NCBI GenBank assembly: GCA_024663395.1
Contig: JANFAH010000012.1
Coordinates: 1,364,001-1,428,000, forward strand
Reading direction: 5' to 3'
From: Pisolithus tinctorius
Lineage: Eukaryota > Basidiomycota > Agaricomycetes > Boletales > Pisolithaceae
Length of the DNA stretch: 64,000 bases
Part shown: piece by piece, positions 29,673 to 42,800 of the stretch
Layout: every line of letters starts with the position of its first letter
How positions within the stretch are numbered: the first letter of the stretch is position 1
Program-made: the position numbers and the translations under genes
Notes under the pieces: generated by a model
Told to the model about the DNA's origin: nothing
The model's database searches: none
What the model saw: the letters and a program-made list of their open reading frames with translations, nothing else

Positions 29673-31608
29673 TCAAGCCTTTGTCTTCTTCAGTTTTGAG
29701 GACCTTGTAGCAGTAGCACAGCAACCATGGCAGGTAGGTTCCAGAGCTGGTTCAGTAGCATGAATATCAGTTGTAAGACCCTCAGGAACCACCTTGGGAA
29801 TGGCTGGAATCGCCTTTTGAGCAGCTGAGCTGCGCTGGTGACTCACAACTGGAATTATGCATTGGGATCGAGATGTTTCAGCCTCAGCTGGGCCAGACAT
29901 GTTCATCTGACCAACAGAAATGGTCACTGCTGACACCTCAATACCACTGTTCAAAATTGGCTGTCCAATTGAGATAGAAGGGGATGATCGACAAGAAGCA
30001 CCAGAAATAGTTTGAGCACTGAGATCAGCTTGTGCAGCAGTGACACTAGCTGGATGAGAGTGAGGGGGATTGAAATGAGTGACCGAGCTGGCAACAGGTG
30101 ATGGAGCACAAGAGTCCGATGACAGATCAGAGTCATGTAGATCTGAATCATGGCTGCCAGGGGCATTGGGGTCATGCAGTGTGGAAACAGGTGGGGTCAA
30201 TGTTGTTGAGTTCATCTAAAAATTCATCTTCCCAAGTATGCAGCTGCTCCACATTAGCAAATACCTCGAATTTGACATTTGCCAATTGAGACCCCTTCCT
30301 GAAGACTTCCTGGTTGAAGAAATTCATCATGCTGACAGCCCAAGGAGATGCTTTGAAAAGCTTCTCGAGGTAGAAATCATATTCTGATTGGTAGTTGACC
30401 TGTGTTTCTGCACCAGTAGCACTTAATTCAGGATCATGTGACAACAGGAATTGAACCTTGGTATGATATTGATGTCAGCATGTACTGGCACAGTGACCAT
30501 GGACACCCTCACCAAGATGCAGGCACCAGCAATCAGGCCCTCAGTAATGCTCAGCATGCCCATCTTCTGGCCCCTGGCTGGGGGCCATCCATGTTTGTTT
30601 TCTGTGAGGATTGATTTTCCAAACATCAGGACATGGATAACCTATGGGCTGAAATCAATTTTCGAATAAGAGCAGCATTGAACCATGCATGCTTACCTTC
30701 ACTAGGACAGGACTCTTCAAGAGGCCTCCAGTAACCATCTGCTTAGGATCTGCAAAAAGAATGGGTGCAAAACAGGTGTATTCTCTGACTCCATCCTTCT
30801 TCAAGAGCACCAGGCATGCCTTGTTGTCCTTCTTACAAGCAGGCTTTCCAGTAAAGAGATCTGGTGAAATGTTATATGGAGCAAATAACATGCCAGAACA
30901 GTCCTTGATGACTTTGAGGACATTGGATCTCTCCTGGCCATGTGCTTGTATGAACTTAAAACAAATTAATATGTTAGTGGTCACCAAGGTTGGAATTACA
31001 CATACCACAGAGCCAAATTGCTTGTAGGTTACCATCAACTCATGTAAATCTGCAGGAATCATCTTGTAAAGCTCAGTCAGAGCACCCTTGAGCTTCCCAT
31101 CCTGTGATTTCCACCATGCTGGATTGCATTGATCAGTATTGGGATTTGGAGCTGCTGGGAAAAGGCTTTGAATAATGAAAAAATGGTACAGTAGGAGGTA
31201 TTTCTTTGCTTCTTGCTCAATACAAGTCATGAGGCTGTTTGACTTGCTAGATGCGTTCCTGGACCCCTTGGAATGCTGGCTATTGGCTTTGAAGAGAGCC
31301 TTCCTTGTCTGGCAAAGTTCCTTGCAGCATTCGGTGTATGCTTGCTGCACAACACTGAGAGCCTAGCATCGTGTCAGCACTAATGCCAAGTGACTCATCA
31401 TGAACAAGAATGTATAAATACATACCACTTGCAGCTCAGCAACATCAGCTTGAGGGCTGGGAACATGAGTAAGTTGCCTGTGCTGTTTGGCATCACTGTC
31501 CAGGTCTTCCAAGTTGGTATTGTCTGTCCCTTCATCAAGGTTGAAGTCTTCAGGACCTCCATCCTCAGCATCAGAGTTGAAGGCATCATAAGCAGCACTG
31601 GGTGCCAT
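29673..31608 (-). CDS. DUF6698-like fungal protein, C-terminal frame change
   Basis: The start is at 31606-31608 (MAPSAAYDAFNSD). Exon 1 (31426-31608) encodes an acidic N-terminus. Exon 2 begins at 31362, and further introns fall near 31010-30955, 30690-30642 and 30520-30465. The middle carries the family pattern: FKANSQHSKGS, YKMIPADLHELMVTYKQFGS, QERSNVLKVIKDCSGMLF, PACKKDN, YTCFAPILFADP, VLMFGKSIL, ITEGLIAGACIL and FLLSHDPELSATGAE. I recognise this as the domain annotated DUF6698 in many Agaricomycetes, function unknown. One frame stops at 30172. A Ser/Pro/Thr-rich tail in another frame continues from 30215 to 29673. A potential 49-nt intron, or a small deletion, could join them. It is the best preserved gene of the CpG-poor half. 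Confidence 0.6.
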
Positions 31609-32189
31609 ATCAGTGAAGGAAATGGATGTCAAGGACCAGAGGAAATGGTAAGGCCACACATGGGTGGTTGCAAACCTTTGCAAGCCTCCCTTTATTCTTC
31701 TTATTAAGGGCCATGGATGTTGCAAATCCTGATGGAGGTTGACACCTGCCAGTTGGGTGCTCTTAGATGAATATGGAAAATTTGAATAGTACAACAAAAA
31801 GAAATACATACATAGTAGTAGCCTCAGGGAATCCACATGGCAGACCATCAGCAGGTTGGATGTCAGTGGTTGGACATAACCAGCTATTGGGCTGGTCTGA
31901 GGACATAATAAAGCATGATTTGACAATGCTATCAGCAGTAGGCAACTACTGTATGAAAGATGTTCACCTTAGTCCCTTTTGATATGTAATCGAACATGCA
32001 TTCTGGGGATCAATGTTGATGTGGTACAAATCATGAATGAATAATATGTGATGACACAAGGTCGTGGCATTGTCATGTGAATTGACTCAATGTTAACTTG
32101 AATCTGAAACTGACCTTTCAGGAGCTTTTTTCTTGCTTCTTTCTGGTTATAATATTACAGCTGTTTTATTCTGTTTGTGTAATGTTACA
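31609..32189. other. Stretch between DUF6698-like gene and membrane-protein relic
   Basis: Part is the upstream region of the DUF6698-like gene. A short minus-strand frame at about 31763-31945 (TTDIQPADGLPCGFPE) may be a lone exon, but no family is recognised. Confidence 0.3.
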
Positions 32190-32800
32190 GATTCTAGTGT
32201 AGACAACGATGCCAGTGATGAACCCAGCCACAGAATATGCGAGAAAAACTAGTGGAAGAGAGAGTGACAGAATGCTTCTGCGCTGTAAGTGGTTTGAGAT
32301 GAGTTAGGGATAGGAACAACAATGGGGAACTGCAACTCACCGGGAGAAATACAAATCCTTCATGGGCAGCAGCAGCTGCATGATGAACAGCTGCAGAACC
32401 CTGCAGCAACTCTGCTTTATACTGGCAAATAGACAGGAAAGATGTAACCATGCTCAGAATGGAACATGAAATGGCAACCAGACCTCCAATGTGTGCGATA
32501 CCATCCAGTCCTGGGAATGAGATAAGCATGACAGAGGCGCTGAGGATAATTGCAGACTGTGCAAGCAGAAAGCAGGGAAGGAAAAGAAGTTAGGAATGAG
32601 TATGACTATCATCATAATGATTAACCCTCACCACGAGACAGGTACAAGCACCAACAACAAACAGTGGTGCACTACCCTGCGTGCTTGCATTCCCCTCCAC
32701 ATCAAAATGGCCACTATATCTTGCTCAATCCACGAACAAGAATGGGATGCCAAGGCACAGTATACCAATCAATATCTTGACCCAATACTCATCTGACTCA
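32190..32800 (-). pseudogene. Multi-pass membrane protein relic
   Basis: Three hydrophobic segments lie on separate exons: KILIGILCLGIPFLFVD (near 32740-32790), IAHIGGLVAISCSILSMV (about 32440-32500) and SLPLVFLAYSVAGFITGIV (about 32205-32265). Between the first and second exons an in-frame TGA (32725-32727) follows FLFVD, and coding-like sequence (ARYSGHFDVEGNAS) continues beyond. The arrangement matches a family of small membrane proteins recurrent in Agaricomycetes, but I know no function. The stop in this CpG-poor domain most simply derives from CGA. The start and the C-terminus were not found. Confidence 0.5.
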
Positions 32801-33187
32801 AATGCATTCCATCATGACCTTGACTGGCCAGTGATGCATCTGTTGTATCTGCAGGTGTGAAGCATCACCATCACTCATCCTGTTTTTTGACACCTTACCA
32901 TATGCCTGTAAACTTTTGTCAGTAGTGTATCCACCTCGAGTATCTTCAGTGCTCTTGCATCCTCACAGTCTCTGCTTGTCCAGTATCTGTTTAAATTAGT
33001 AGCTTCTGTTCTTGCATCATATGAAATTCACCTTGTGCCTCATTCACAAATTCCCCTTGCTGACAATCAACTGTTGGTCTCTTGTGAGGCATGACTTTTG
33101 ATTCCCCCTCCACACTTGGCGACTTCAACTCGAAATCTCCTCTTCCACACTCAGCGACTTCAAACCTGCCCCTTCCCTGCCCCGCCC

Positions 33188-33637
33188 ATGTCCCCCGATG
33201 TGTTCAAAATTCCCAATGGCACTTCAACACCCATTGATGTGCCTGAGACTGCTGAGGCAGTGACAGACATGTTCAGCGATTTGTACAGCTTGGTGGTATG
33301 TCTTCCATTCTGTTTGTGTACTAGTCCATCAATATTGACTTGCCACTAGAATTTTTCTCCCAACAGTTCGCCCCCCAAATGGGCCGCTCCTGCTGCTGTC
33401 ACTATGCCCTCCACCATAGACCCCACTTTACTCTCCCTTGACACTCATCCCCCTCCTGATGTCCCAGCCAACAATGTTCCTGTCACTGAGATGATTAGGC
33501 GTGATGTGGACATCGACTTCCATTCGATTCTGACTTTCTGCAACACCCTACAAGCTGTCATCTATGCACTGGACCGTTTCCTTGCTGAACAAGTTGTGTC
33601 TGAGAAGGTCCTTGGAAAATGGAAGAGGGAGGACTAG
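33188..33637 (+). CDS. Possible two-exon hypothetical gene
   Basis: Exon 1 from ATG 33188 encodes FKIPNGTSTPIDVPETAEAV then DMFSDLYSL, with a donor near 33296 (GTATGT). An acceptor near 33365 leads to a Pro-rich stretch and then HSILTFCNTLQAVIYALDRF, stop at 33635-33637. The ends look helical. It has no recognised domain. The intron fits fungal rules, which is the main support. Confidence 0.35.
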
Positions 33638-34196
33638 GGAAGGGAAGAGGGACTGAATTGTGGTTTCTTCACCTTTGAGGCTTCAACAGCCCTGTAGACC
33701 TATATACATCCCTTTGCCCTGTACTTTCAACACTTCATTGGTCAGAGTGTATCTCTGTCGTCATACATAAAAGGAACAAGACCATTGTCCACTCTGGCAG
33801 CCTGCTGTCCAGCATCCAGTAGATTGAATTTTGTGTGGTGGGCACAACAAGTAGTGAAACAGACCTCACCATATTCCCCCAATATCCCTGCATCAGTGCA
33901 CCTACTACTTACCACTTTCCTCCACAGCAGGGGGGAAAAGAGTTGGGCATGCATCTGATGTGATTCGTTCCAGAGTGATTGCTAATGGTATTAATTGTGA
34001 CTTACTATTTCTCAACACTGGCTTCAATCTGTCACCCAAGTACCTTTGATCTACTACTGAGCATGTTGCAAGTCTTCAGTTCCCTTGCTAGGATGGTTGA
34101 TGGCTTGCATAGGACAAGACAGTGATGGGTCAGAACAGACATCTGCAATGTGCTCAAAATTCTCTGGTTGGAAGGCTACTAGGGATGGTAAGTAAC
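33638..34196. other. Gene-free stretch
   Basis: No coding frame or repeat of note was seen. The sequence separates the small rightward gene from the 3' end of the first Plavaka relic. Confidence 0.4.
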
Positions 34197-37100
34197 CTAC
34201 ATTGCCTGTGTCCATAGGAACATATCACTATCAAGCTGCTCAACAACAAAAAATTTGTCATCATGTTCAGTGTCAGGTGCTAGAACAGCCCCTCAGATGA
34301 TTGAGCACAACAGTATGAAGATGGACACAGCCCACAGAACTGTCTTGACACATTTGAGCCTGAGATCATGATCAATAGTGCAGGCCGGTCCAATCCTTGT
34401 CATGAAGGGTTGTGCCAAGATAAATTCCATGTTTCCTATGTCTGGAATGACACAGGAAAACATGCAGATGAGATGAATGAAGGTGGTTTCTGTCTCGGTG
34501 TATTGAATAAGCGCACAGTCATAGTGGGGCATACCAAAAAATGACAGGTTGCAGTGGAGATGATCTGTGCACTGGTTCCAAGTGACAGTCAACTTGTAGT
34601 TGACCAGCAGATAATGGTATTCTTTAACCTTAGCACAAGCACAGTTTCAACTAGATGAATGCATAATGAGAGTGTAGATACATACTGTGAAGTCAGCAGG
34701 GAGGGAGATCCATGACTTGACTTGGTATCCATATGCTGGAAGGGCATCATTAAGGAACTTGCAGAACCTTTGATGGAACCAATGGAATGCCATATCTGGC
34801 TGACCATTTTCCTCCAAGTCTTTCAGGGTTTCGGTTGCGACGACATGTGCACCAAGCTTAATATGATCAGCTGAGGTATGCCCACTGACCGCATCAGCTT
34901 CTGGATCTGATTCCCCAGAGACAGATTTCTTGAGGTGATCAATGCACAATCTGAGAAGCTTCGTAGCAAGAACTTGATGATCTACCCACAAGACCTAACA
35001 TGCATTTTAAAGTGACTGTGAGTAGGAGTGTTGGCACACACGGTTGTCATACCTGAGCAGGAACATCTCTACCATTCAAATGGTGTTCATATGTGTCTCG
35101 GATTGGTTTATGCATACTTTCGTTGGGCCAAGTGCTATAGTTGTGTGTGGCACCCTTTAGGTGGATATCTTGAACAACATGCTTCCAGAGGTGGACTTTT
35201 GGGAAATTCCAGTCAGTTCACAGACCATCAATGTTGGACTTCATGACACATTTAGTGTAGTCCTGAAAATGACACATTACAACAAATTGGCATGAGCACA
35301 AAGCATATAACTACCTTCAGTGTCTGATCAAATGTCAATATTTCATCATTGATCATGTTAACTGTATGTTCAGTCTGGACATCTAAGCCAATGAGGCTAT
35401 CAAGCTGTAGGTAGCTTTGGATGACTCAGAGGAGCCAGTACCCTTCAGGGGTTATACTCTTCTTCAAAATATTGATCCCCATGTAGAAGATTTGCTAGGG
35501 AAACAGTTCATTGACAGCCATCCAGTATTGGACACATGTACCTTGCAGATATTGGCCAGCTTGTTACCATCTGAAAAAGTGACATGAATAACTTGGTTGA
35601 AGTGTGTGAGGTTTTTCCAGCAAGGAAAACTTGCAACACTGTTGTTGTCAAACATGAGAAGTGACAATGTTGAGTGATTGATTGTAAAACAGTGACTCAC
35701 TACTTCTTGACATCAGCTTCGATCTGTCACCTGAGCGCCTTTACAATCACCTTTAGGTCCCCAAAGATGTGCTTGCCCCAAAAACCATGCCCATAATGCA
35801 GTTGGTCAAAGCTGCAGGTGAGGTGGAGATCAGAGAACCCAATCAGCCAGAACATGTTCTGCATCCCATTATATATTAGTTTGCTGATGGTGATTTGTTG
35901 GTGGAAACTTACTTCGATCAGTCATAAACCTAACCACTTTAGCAATTCATCACCTTCAGCTTGATTTGTAGCATGAACACATAACACATTGATGCCCTGG
36001 GTGTGCATACAAGGTTCAAAAGTCCTGGAGAGGTCATGGAGTAGCTCTGACAGTACAAGACATACAGGGCAAGGGCATTTGCCACTGTGACCATGAGTGA
36101 GTGCCATCATGCATCTGTAGTAGGCCATTGAGTTAGTATTGTTAGTCCGAGCAAGAAGAAGGAAGTATATTACATCTCTTCAAAGTCGGTGAACAGCATC
36201 ATAAGACTCGGAAAGAGCCAATGGGTGATGTTGTCATGCAAAGATGTATGTGCATACCCAGTCTTCAAGTACTGCTCAATCTCCAGAAGTAACCTTTTGA
36301 AAGATTCATGCCAAACAACATGCTTGAGGGTTGTGTAGCCTAGCTTTCCCTCTTCTTTGGCATCTTCAGGGACCTGAAATGTTCTTAGCCTATATGAATA
36401 TCTAAACAGTGAACCTCATTCACAATAGGCAGCCAGCCAACAACAGTACCTCTGCCAATGACATTGCTATTCCAAATCTCAACCAGCAAGTTTGCACAGC
36501 ACACAACAATGGGGTAACTCTTGGCAGTGCCAAAAGATGATAGGTTGGATTTGTCAGCATAAAGGATCAGGCAAAACGGCACAGCATTCTTGATATCTGG
36601 TAGACTTGACTAGTGCAAATACAACATATTATGTATGGGTAATGAATGACATCAACCAGGCACATACTTGAATATCCCACCAATAATCTCCAGTCCAGGG
36701 CTTGTCATAAAAATGTTCATACTCAATGCTGTTGTGCCTGTAAAGTCGCTGTGCATCCCAGGTGAAGTGCAGACCAAGGAATGGATTTTCTAAGATGTCG
36801 AGTGCCCACTCCCACAGTGGGTGAATATGTGCTTCGAACATACATTCTTCCTTTTTGTATGGTACCTTAACTTCGACCCTGGAGAACTATTTAGATAGGT
36901 AGGATGGATGGTGATGAATGGATATTTGAAAATCATACCAGAGTGAGTTCCATTGCAGCTGCATCACACACTTTGCGAAGTTTGGCATCATTCTTGAGTG
37001 TGACTTGGACAGCTCTCTGTGTGACATGAGCAAAGAGATCCAGCAGGGCATTGACCTGTTGCTGGTTGAGCAGTGAAGCAAGTGCGATTTCTGCAAACTT

Positions 37101-37800
37101 GAAGTCACCCAACATGCAAAATGGGGACCAAGGTGTTTTGTCAACTGGGGATGCAGACTTCTCACTGCGAACATGGAACTCTTTGTAAGACTGATAAATT
37201 GGTGGTCAATTGCTTCTCAGATGAAATTGGATCTTGAATTCAGGAAGTTTTGCCACATTAGAACTTGTGGAAGTTGGCATCGACATGTCTGAGAGAATTA
37301 TGAGCACTACAAGAATGTGTGCTGAAGTGAATATGTAGCTGAGGCTTGGGGCATGTCACTCATCTCATTGTAATCTTGTCCCATAGTCACCTTGACTGCA
37401 GCCACTGTTTGTCTGAGACTAGGACCACAACATAAACGAAAATCAGACTCACTGGGTTCATTGATGAAAAAATATCCTGTATCCATATGGTGAGCTTCAG
37501 GCACTCGAACCTGTGATTTGAGTACCAATGCTCTCACAGCTCAATGGTGGGCAGCTAAGTTAATAATTGAAGCCAGAAACCATTACATTGAGTCTGCCTG
37601 TGCTATGCACCAATTCACGTACCTCGTTGTTTCTCTTCATACTGACATTCGAAAGCTACATGCTCCTGCTCATCTTCTTTGCACTTCCTGCAACTCGCCT
37701 CATGCTGCCTGAAACCAGTTTTCTGAAATTTCCTGTTACAATGTGGGCATTGATGGAGAACGGCATGATTCCATTCAGCATTTTGATGGGTCAAAGCTGA
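34197..37800 (-). pseudogene. Plavaka-family transposase relic, copy 1
   Basis: On the minus strand the relic runs from a C2H2 finger (CPHCNRKFQKTGFRQHEASC, about 37685-37750) through the Plavaka hallmark LHFTWDAQRLYRHNSIEYEH and DKPWTGDYWWDIQ (36660-36800). LILYADKSNLSSFGTAKSYP (36500-36580), GKCPCPVCLV (36040-36080) and DWNFPKVHLWKHV (about 35200) follow, and the C-terminus has FFVVEQLDSDMFLW. Plavaka proteins are CACTA-related DDE transposases of Agaricomycetes. In-frame TGA codons stand at 35218-35220 and 34293-34295. In copy 3 (62475-64000) the corresponding residues are sense codons (Lys and Arg). Several exons can still be followed, so decay is by substitution more than by deletion. 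No terminal repeats were identified. Confidence 0.75.
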
Positions 37801-38897
37801 ATGGGTGTACAGGAGGGAGCCATGAGAGAAGATGTCTCATAGCTGACTGATAGTTGTCAGACACACTGCATGCACCATGTTCGGCTGATGTAAGACAATG
37901 TCATGCCATATCAGTCATTATCAGATTGTTATCACTTGGTAACTCAGGTAACTCCCATCCAATGAAACTTCTTCCCTTGGCACTGCCCCCAAGCCATTGA
38001 CATGTCATTACCAGACCATTTTAATAACCCTAATAAGGAAACACACGAGCATTGTCAGCTGGTGGCATTATTATGCACCTTGAAAATTTGTGACAGTAGC
38101 AATGTCCACATGCATTATTTGGTCTTGTTTGTGCACCAGCCACAGTCACAATGTGGCATAATGGTTCAGCAAAATATAAAAAAGCAGCATGCACCATTAT
38201 CACCATTCTCCTTTAATGCCTACTTTGCCCATCTAGCCTTTTCATACTCCTTGACAAAACAATGTCCCAACAAGCTCAATCTTTGCAGGCTGCTGTGAGT
38301 CAAAGTGAGGTTCAGTGGTGTAAACCAACCAAAACCAACATGAAAGACAAAGAAGGTGAGTGGTGGTGTGCCTATGTGGTACCTAGATGGTCAAAGGTCT
38401 TGAAAGAATGAAAACTAAGTAAAATGCACAAAATAAAACAATTCCCCTAGTGGGGAAATTACATTCCCTACATCCCAAGGGTACTTGAGATATTGACTGT
38501 CCCCATTCAACCCAAAGGTGGCTCAACTACACAAGAACCCAAAGTCATGAGGGAGGGAGCAAGGCAATGACTCATTGATGAAAAATGGGTGTTCTGAATG
38601 GTGCAAAACAAGACATGATGGCAAAAGGGAATGCAGCGACTACCTTGCAAAATGAGCAGAGAGAATCTGTGCACCTGATCCTGAGATATCCACAAATCTG
38701 CCTAAAGGTACCCTCATCCACCCAAAAACTGGACATGACCATGAGTTCAGCAGCTATGATGACAGAAAAGGTACCATTTGGATGCTGTCAAACAGTAGCA
38801 TCAGGATCCTGAAAAGTGAGAGATCCAGTTGAGAAATGGGTGAGATACTCAAAGAGTTGTCTGAAAGTGTCTCTAACCATGAAAAAGGGCATATCTT
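37801..38897. other. Gene-free stretch before the LTR element
   Basis: No supported gene. It includes the likely upstream region of the first Plavaka relic and ends at the GACAA target site of the LTR element (38898-38902). Confidence 0.4.
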
Positions 38898-38902
38898 GAC
38901 AA

Positions 38903-39806
38903 TGTGAAGTACAGGTTTACCCTCAGGTGACTGGGCTTCAAGACCAGGTGACAGGGGGGAAGTCCGAGTGGCCAGAGTCAAGGCCGGGAGACAGGGGCCA
39001 AGTCCAGTTAGACCAGAGTCAAGGCCGGAGGTCAGGGGCTAAGTCCGGAGGACCGGACTTAAGGCCAGGAGCATGGGAACAAGACTGGTAGCATGGGAAA
39101 CCGACCGGTGTTGGAGTGTGCACAGGGGGTAAGCCAGTCCAGGGTTGGATCTACCTCCCTTGGTCTCAACTTATGTGCTGTACCCTTATGCAAGCCAGGG
39201 AGAGGTCCAGGACAGGGGTTGGGGATAGCTTAAGGCTCGGCCTTAGCTATAGAGTAGTCTCGAGGGGTAATATGGAGTTGAGGGTAATACTTAATTGATA
39301 TTCTGACTGAGGGTGCTACGAAGTATGTACAGGGGTTAAATACATGAGGCCGGTCCAGGATAGCAAACATAGAGCTGGACTTGTTAATAAGCTATTAGCA
39401 AGAAGATTAGCAAGAGAGTGGATAGCCACAGTGGCTGTGCTGAGGCTAATAGCCAAAGTCCAGGTGACCGGCATACTGGGGTCAGACACAGGATTTGTAC
39501 AGTAAGCAAAGTCAGATGAATGGGCTAGACTAAATATAGTACAAACAAAGGGAAACAGACCGGAGTTATGTCCGGGTGACCCAGACATAGACCTAGGAGG
39601 ACCAGGGTGGAGCAGTGCAAGGCTGGGAGGCTGAAATGGACCAGAGATAGGGGTAAAACACCGGACTTGAGTTATGCAGGCTGGAGTTGAGTTATCTAGG
39701 GCTGGGATTGGGTTTTCTAGGCTGGACCAGGACCGGACTTGACCGGAGATAGGGGCTAGGGGTCCAGACTGGACTGAGTCTGAGTCCAAGAGTCATGGAT
39801 ATGACA
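38903..39806. repeat. Left LTR, 904 bp
   Basis: Runs from TGTGAAGTACAGG to GGATATGACA. Against the right LTR there are about 26 differing sites, 24 of which are explained by an ancestral CG that became TG in one copy or CA in the other. Both copies share identical length with no gaps. Antisense open frames inside it are coincidental. Confidence 0.95.
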
Positions 39807-42800
39807 GTATCCCCCTCTTAGGAACCGAACCCTTGAGGTTCCATAGGGAAATATGCTCAGAGGGTTATGCAGTGAGGTTGCATGACTCAGAGTGAGTCTG
39901 AGTGCACACACAGTGCCAAGGGAGAGCCCGAGGGCCAGGAAACAGGACAGCGATGACCGGAGGTCCAGTAGCTCAGACCAGAATGGCACAAGCCGGGTTT
40001 AGGGGCAAGGGTCAAGTCTGAGGGGTGTTCTGGGAACCTGAGACTGGAGAAGCAACAACAAGGAGGGCCGGAGACCAGTCTAGGAGGCAGCCAGTTGGTT
40101 CAGCAGGCCGGGACAGGGCAAAGCCAAGTCTGGGAGTGACTAGACTGGCTGGACAGGGGTTTCCAGAGATAGCAAGAGCTGAGGCCAATGTCTCAGAGGG
40201 CCGGAGTTGCACTTTGGAGCTGGGTTAAGGCAAACCGAAGGCTGGGAATAACCAGGTAAGGCCTAGGGGTGTGCTTCAGGGCCAGGTCAGGGAAAGCCAG
40301 AGACCGAAGATGTGCAGGGGACTGGTAATGTCCAACTAATGTACCAGGAGTGTGCCACTAGGGCCAGAGGTGTGCTGCAAAGCCAGTTCAGGGCAACATG
40401 GAGGCCGAGAGGGTCCAGAGAGGTCCAGAGACAATCAAAAGATGGTCCAGGGGTGTACCAGTGTGCTGCTGAGTGACAGCGGAATGACACAAAGGCTAGG
40501 TGGGTGCCAGGAAGGCTGGAAAACCGATCTAGGAATGCACCAGTTGGACTGGGACTGCACTGCAGGGATACAGAGGGTCACGAGAAGTGCCGAGAAGGCC
40601 AGGTTAGGTCCAAGGTCTGCTCCAGGGGGTCACAGGGTCTGAAAGTGTGTATCTACAGAAAAAGAAAACAGATAACAGAAAACCAAGAAAACATATAACA
40701 AGGAAACAGGGAGCTGAAGCCAGAGACCAAGACCAGGAGTGGCTGAAGCCTGTTGTGCTAAAGCGAGTGGTCTGGTGAGAGCAGCCAGACCAAAGACCGG
40801 TCAAGGGAACAGAAGGCCTGGAAGGCTGGGAACCGGTCTGAGGGTTGGAGCGGGCTTGAACAGACAGGTGGGGACTGGTCTGGAGCCAGAGAAGACCAGA
40901 GGCCATCAGGAGACCAGTCTGGTGGTCAGGATGGGCCAGAAAGGCTAGTCAGAGGCTGGTTTGGACCTGGGAAGGGCTGTAAGGCCGGAAATGTCAAAGG
41001 GAGACCGGTCTGGGGTTGGGCAGGGCCAGAGTGGCTGGCTGGAGGCTGGTCTGAAGGTGTCAGAGGGAACCAGGGTGATTAGAGGTGACCTAAGGTGCCA
41101 TCCAGCTGGTGGGCTGACAACCGGAGGCCAAAACAGTGTAGGCCAGTGGGCCAACACTGAGACCGGGGTAACCAGGGGTAGCAAGATGCAAACCCAAGGC
41201 CGGAAGTGGCAAGGTCAGGTGCCGAGCACCTTGGAAACAGGCCAGACAGGCTTCTGGAGGTCAGCAAGGGACTAGGGGCTGTCTACAACAGCTAGAGTTT
41301 GGTCTGGATAAGGACCGGAGGACCTGGCATATCTAGGCATGAACCGGGGACCAGCAGGTCATAAGACCGGTGCAACAAAGCCTAGGAGTGCCAAAGCTGA
41401 GTCCGGGTGTTGAGTCTGGTTTAGGGGTGTCTGGAGTTAGTTGGAGGTGGGTTCTCCAGTGGCAAGAAGCCCAAAGGCCAAAAGTCATTGGAGGACCAGT
41501 TCAGGGGGTCTGGAGACCGGGTGGGGCCTAGGGGTTGTCCAGCCAAAAGGCTGACAACAGGAGGCCGAGACCAGTGAGACTGGTGAACACACAACCAGTG
41601 AGGGCAAGGACCACTGAGACAATGAGACCGGAGTACCAACACAAATGTCAGGGGCTGGGAGCAACCCAGGGCAGGTGGTTCAGGAGTGTCTCAGTATGCA
41701 AGGACAAGGCCAAGGAACTGGGAACCAGTGTGCAGGGACTGAGTGGGGTTGTGCTGAGGGCATTGGAGAGGTAGCAGACAGGAGTTTGGAAGAGAGTAGG
41801 TCACTAGTGAGGTCCCTTATCCCCCTCTTAGGGTAGACTTCCCAAGTCTACAGGCGTACAAGGTGTGGGCTAGGATCACCAAGAGGAGTACTGGACAGGT
41901 AGTAGGAGTACTACCACTGGAGTTGCAAGTCCGAGTACTGAGAATGCTGAGACTGGCTTAACAGGTGTCAAGACCGGTTTTGGGAAGCTTTTCAAGGCCA
42001 GAAAAGCTTTAAAACCGGAGATACAAGGCCGGCAGAGCAGGCCAGACTGGTATGGGGATAGTAAGGAGTGTTGGAGTCAAAGGTGAGGGTATGGAGACCA
42101 GAACCAGAGCCCGAGAGGAAACCAGAAGGCCAGTGAAGACCGGCAGGCCAAAAGACAACTGGTAAGACTGGAGTTGGGAGAGTGGGTAGGACCAGAGTTC
42201 CGGAGTCAATGGTGGGGTGACAGTGGCAATGGTTAGGGGAAGGTGAGGGGTTAGCTGGTACCTGAAGGGGCCTCGCAAACATACAAGTTCCGGGGTGAGT
42301 GGGTGAGCTGGGAAACAGACCGGCAGAGTCAGGGGTTTGTCAGATGGGCCAAAGCCCGGGGTGTCTTGCAAGCAAATTCATGCTCCAAGGCAGGGTTGAC
42401 ATCAGGGGGGTTAGCAAACTTTAGTATTAGGCAGGGATAGGTGACTGCACTACACTCAGCCACCAACGGGTGCCTATTGAGTGGGCTAGTCGATTCCCTA
42501 CAACCAAGATACTTCAGTTCCTAACAGGTTGACAAGGCCAATTAAAACAGGGGTTGGAGACCAAGAGAGAACCAAGGCCAGGTCCACCAAGGACCGGAAA
42601 GAGGTGCTAGGTCAAGACCATAGCACTGGGGTAGAGGACAGGGGTAGTTCCGGGAGGAGGGAGAGGCCCGAAGGCCAAACGAGTGACAGAGGAGTAGCAT
42701 AGAGCTACCCAAGGGGTATCAGAGGCCAAGGGAGGCCGGAGACAGGAGACCAGCCAAAAGGAACGAGTCCGGAGTGAGCAAGACTGGTCAGGGGCCATGA

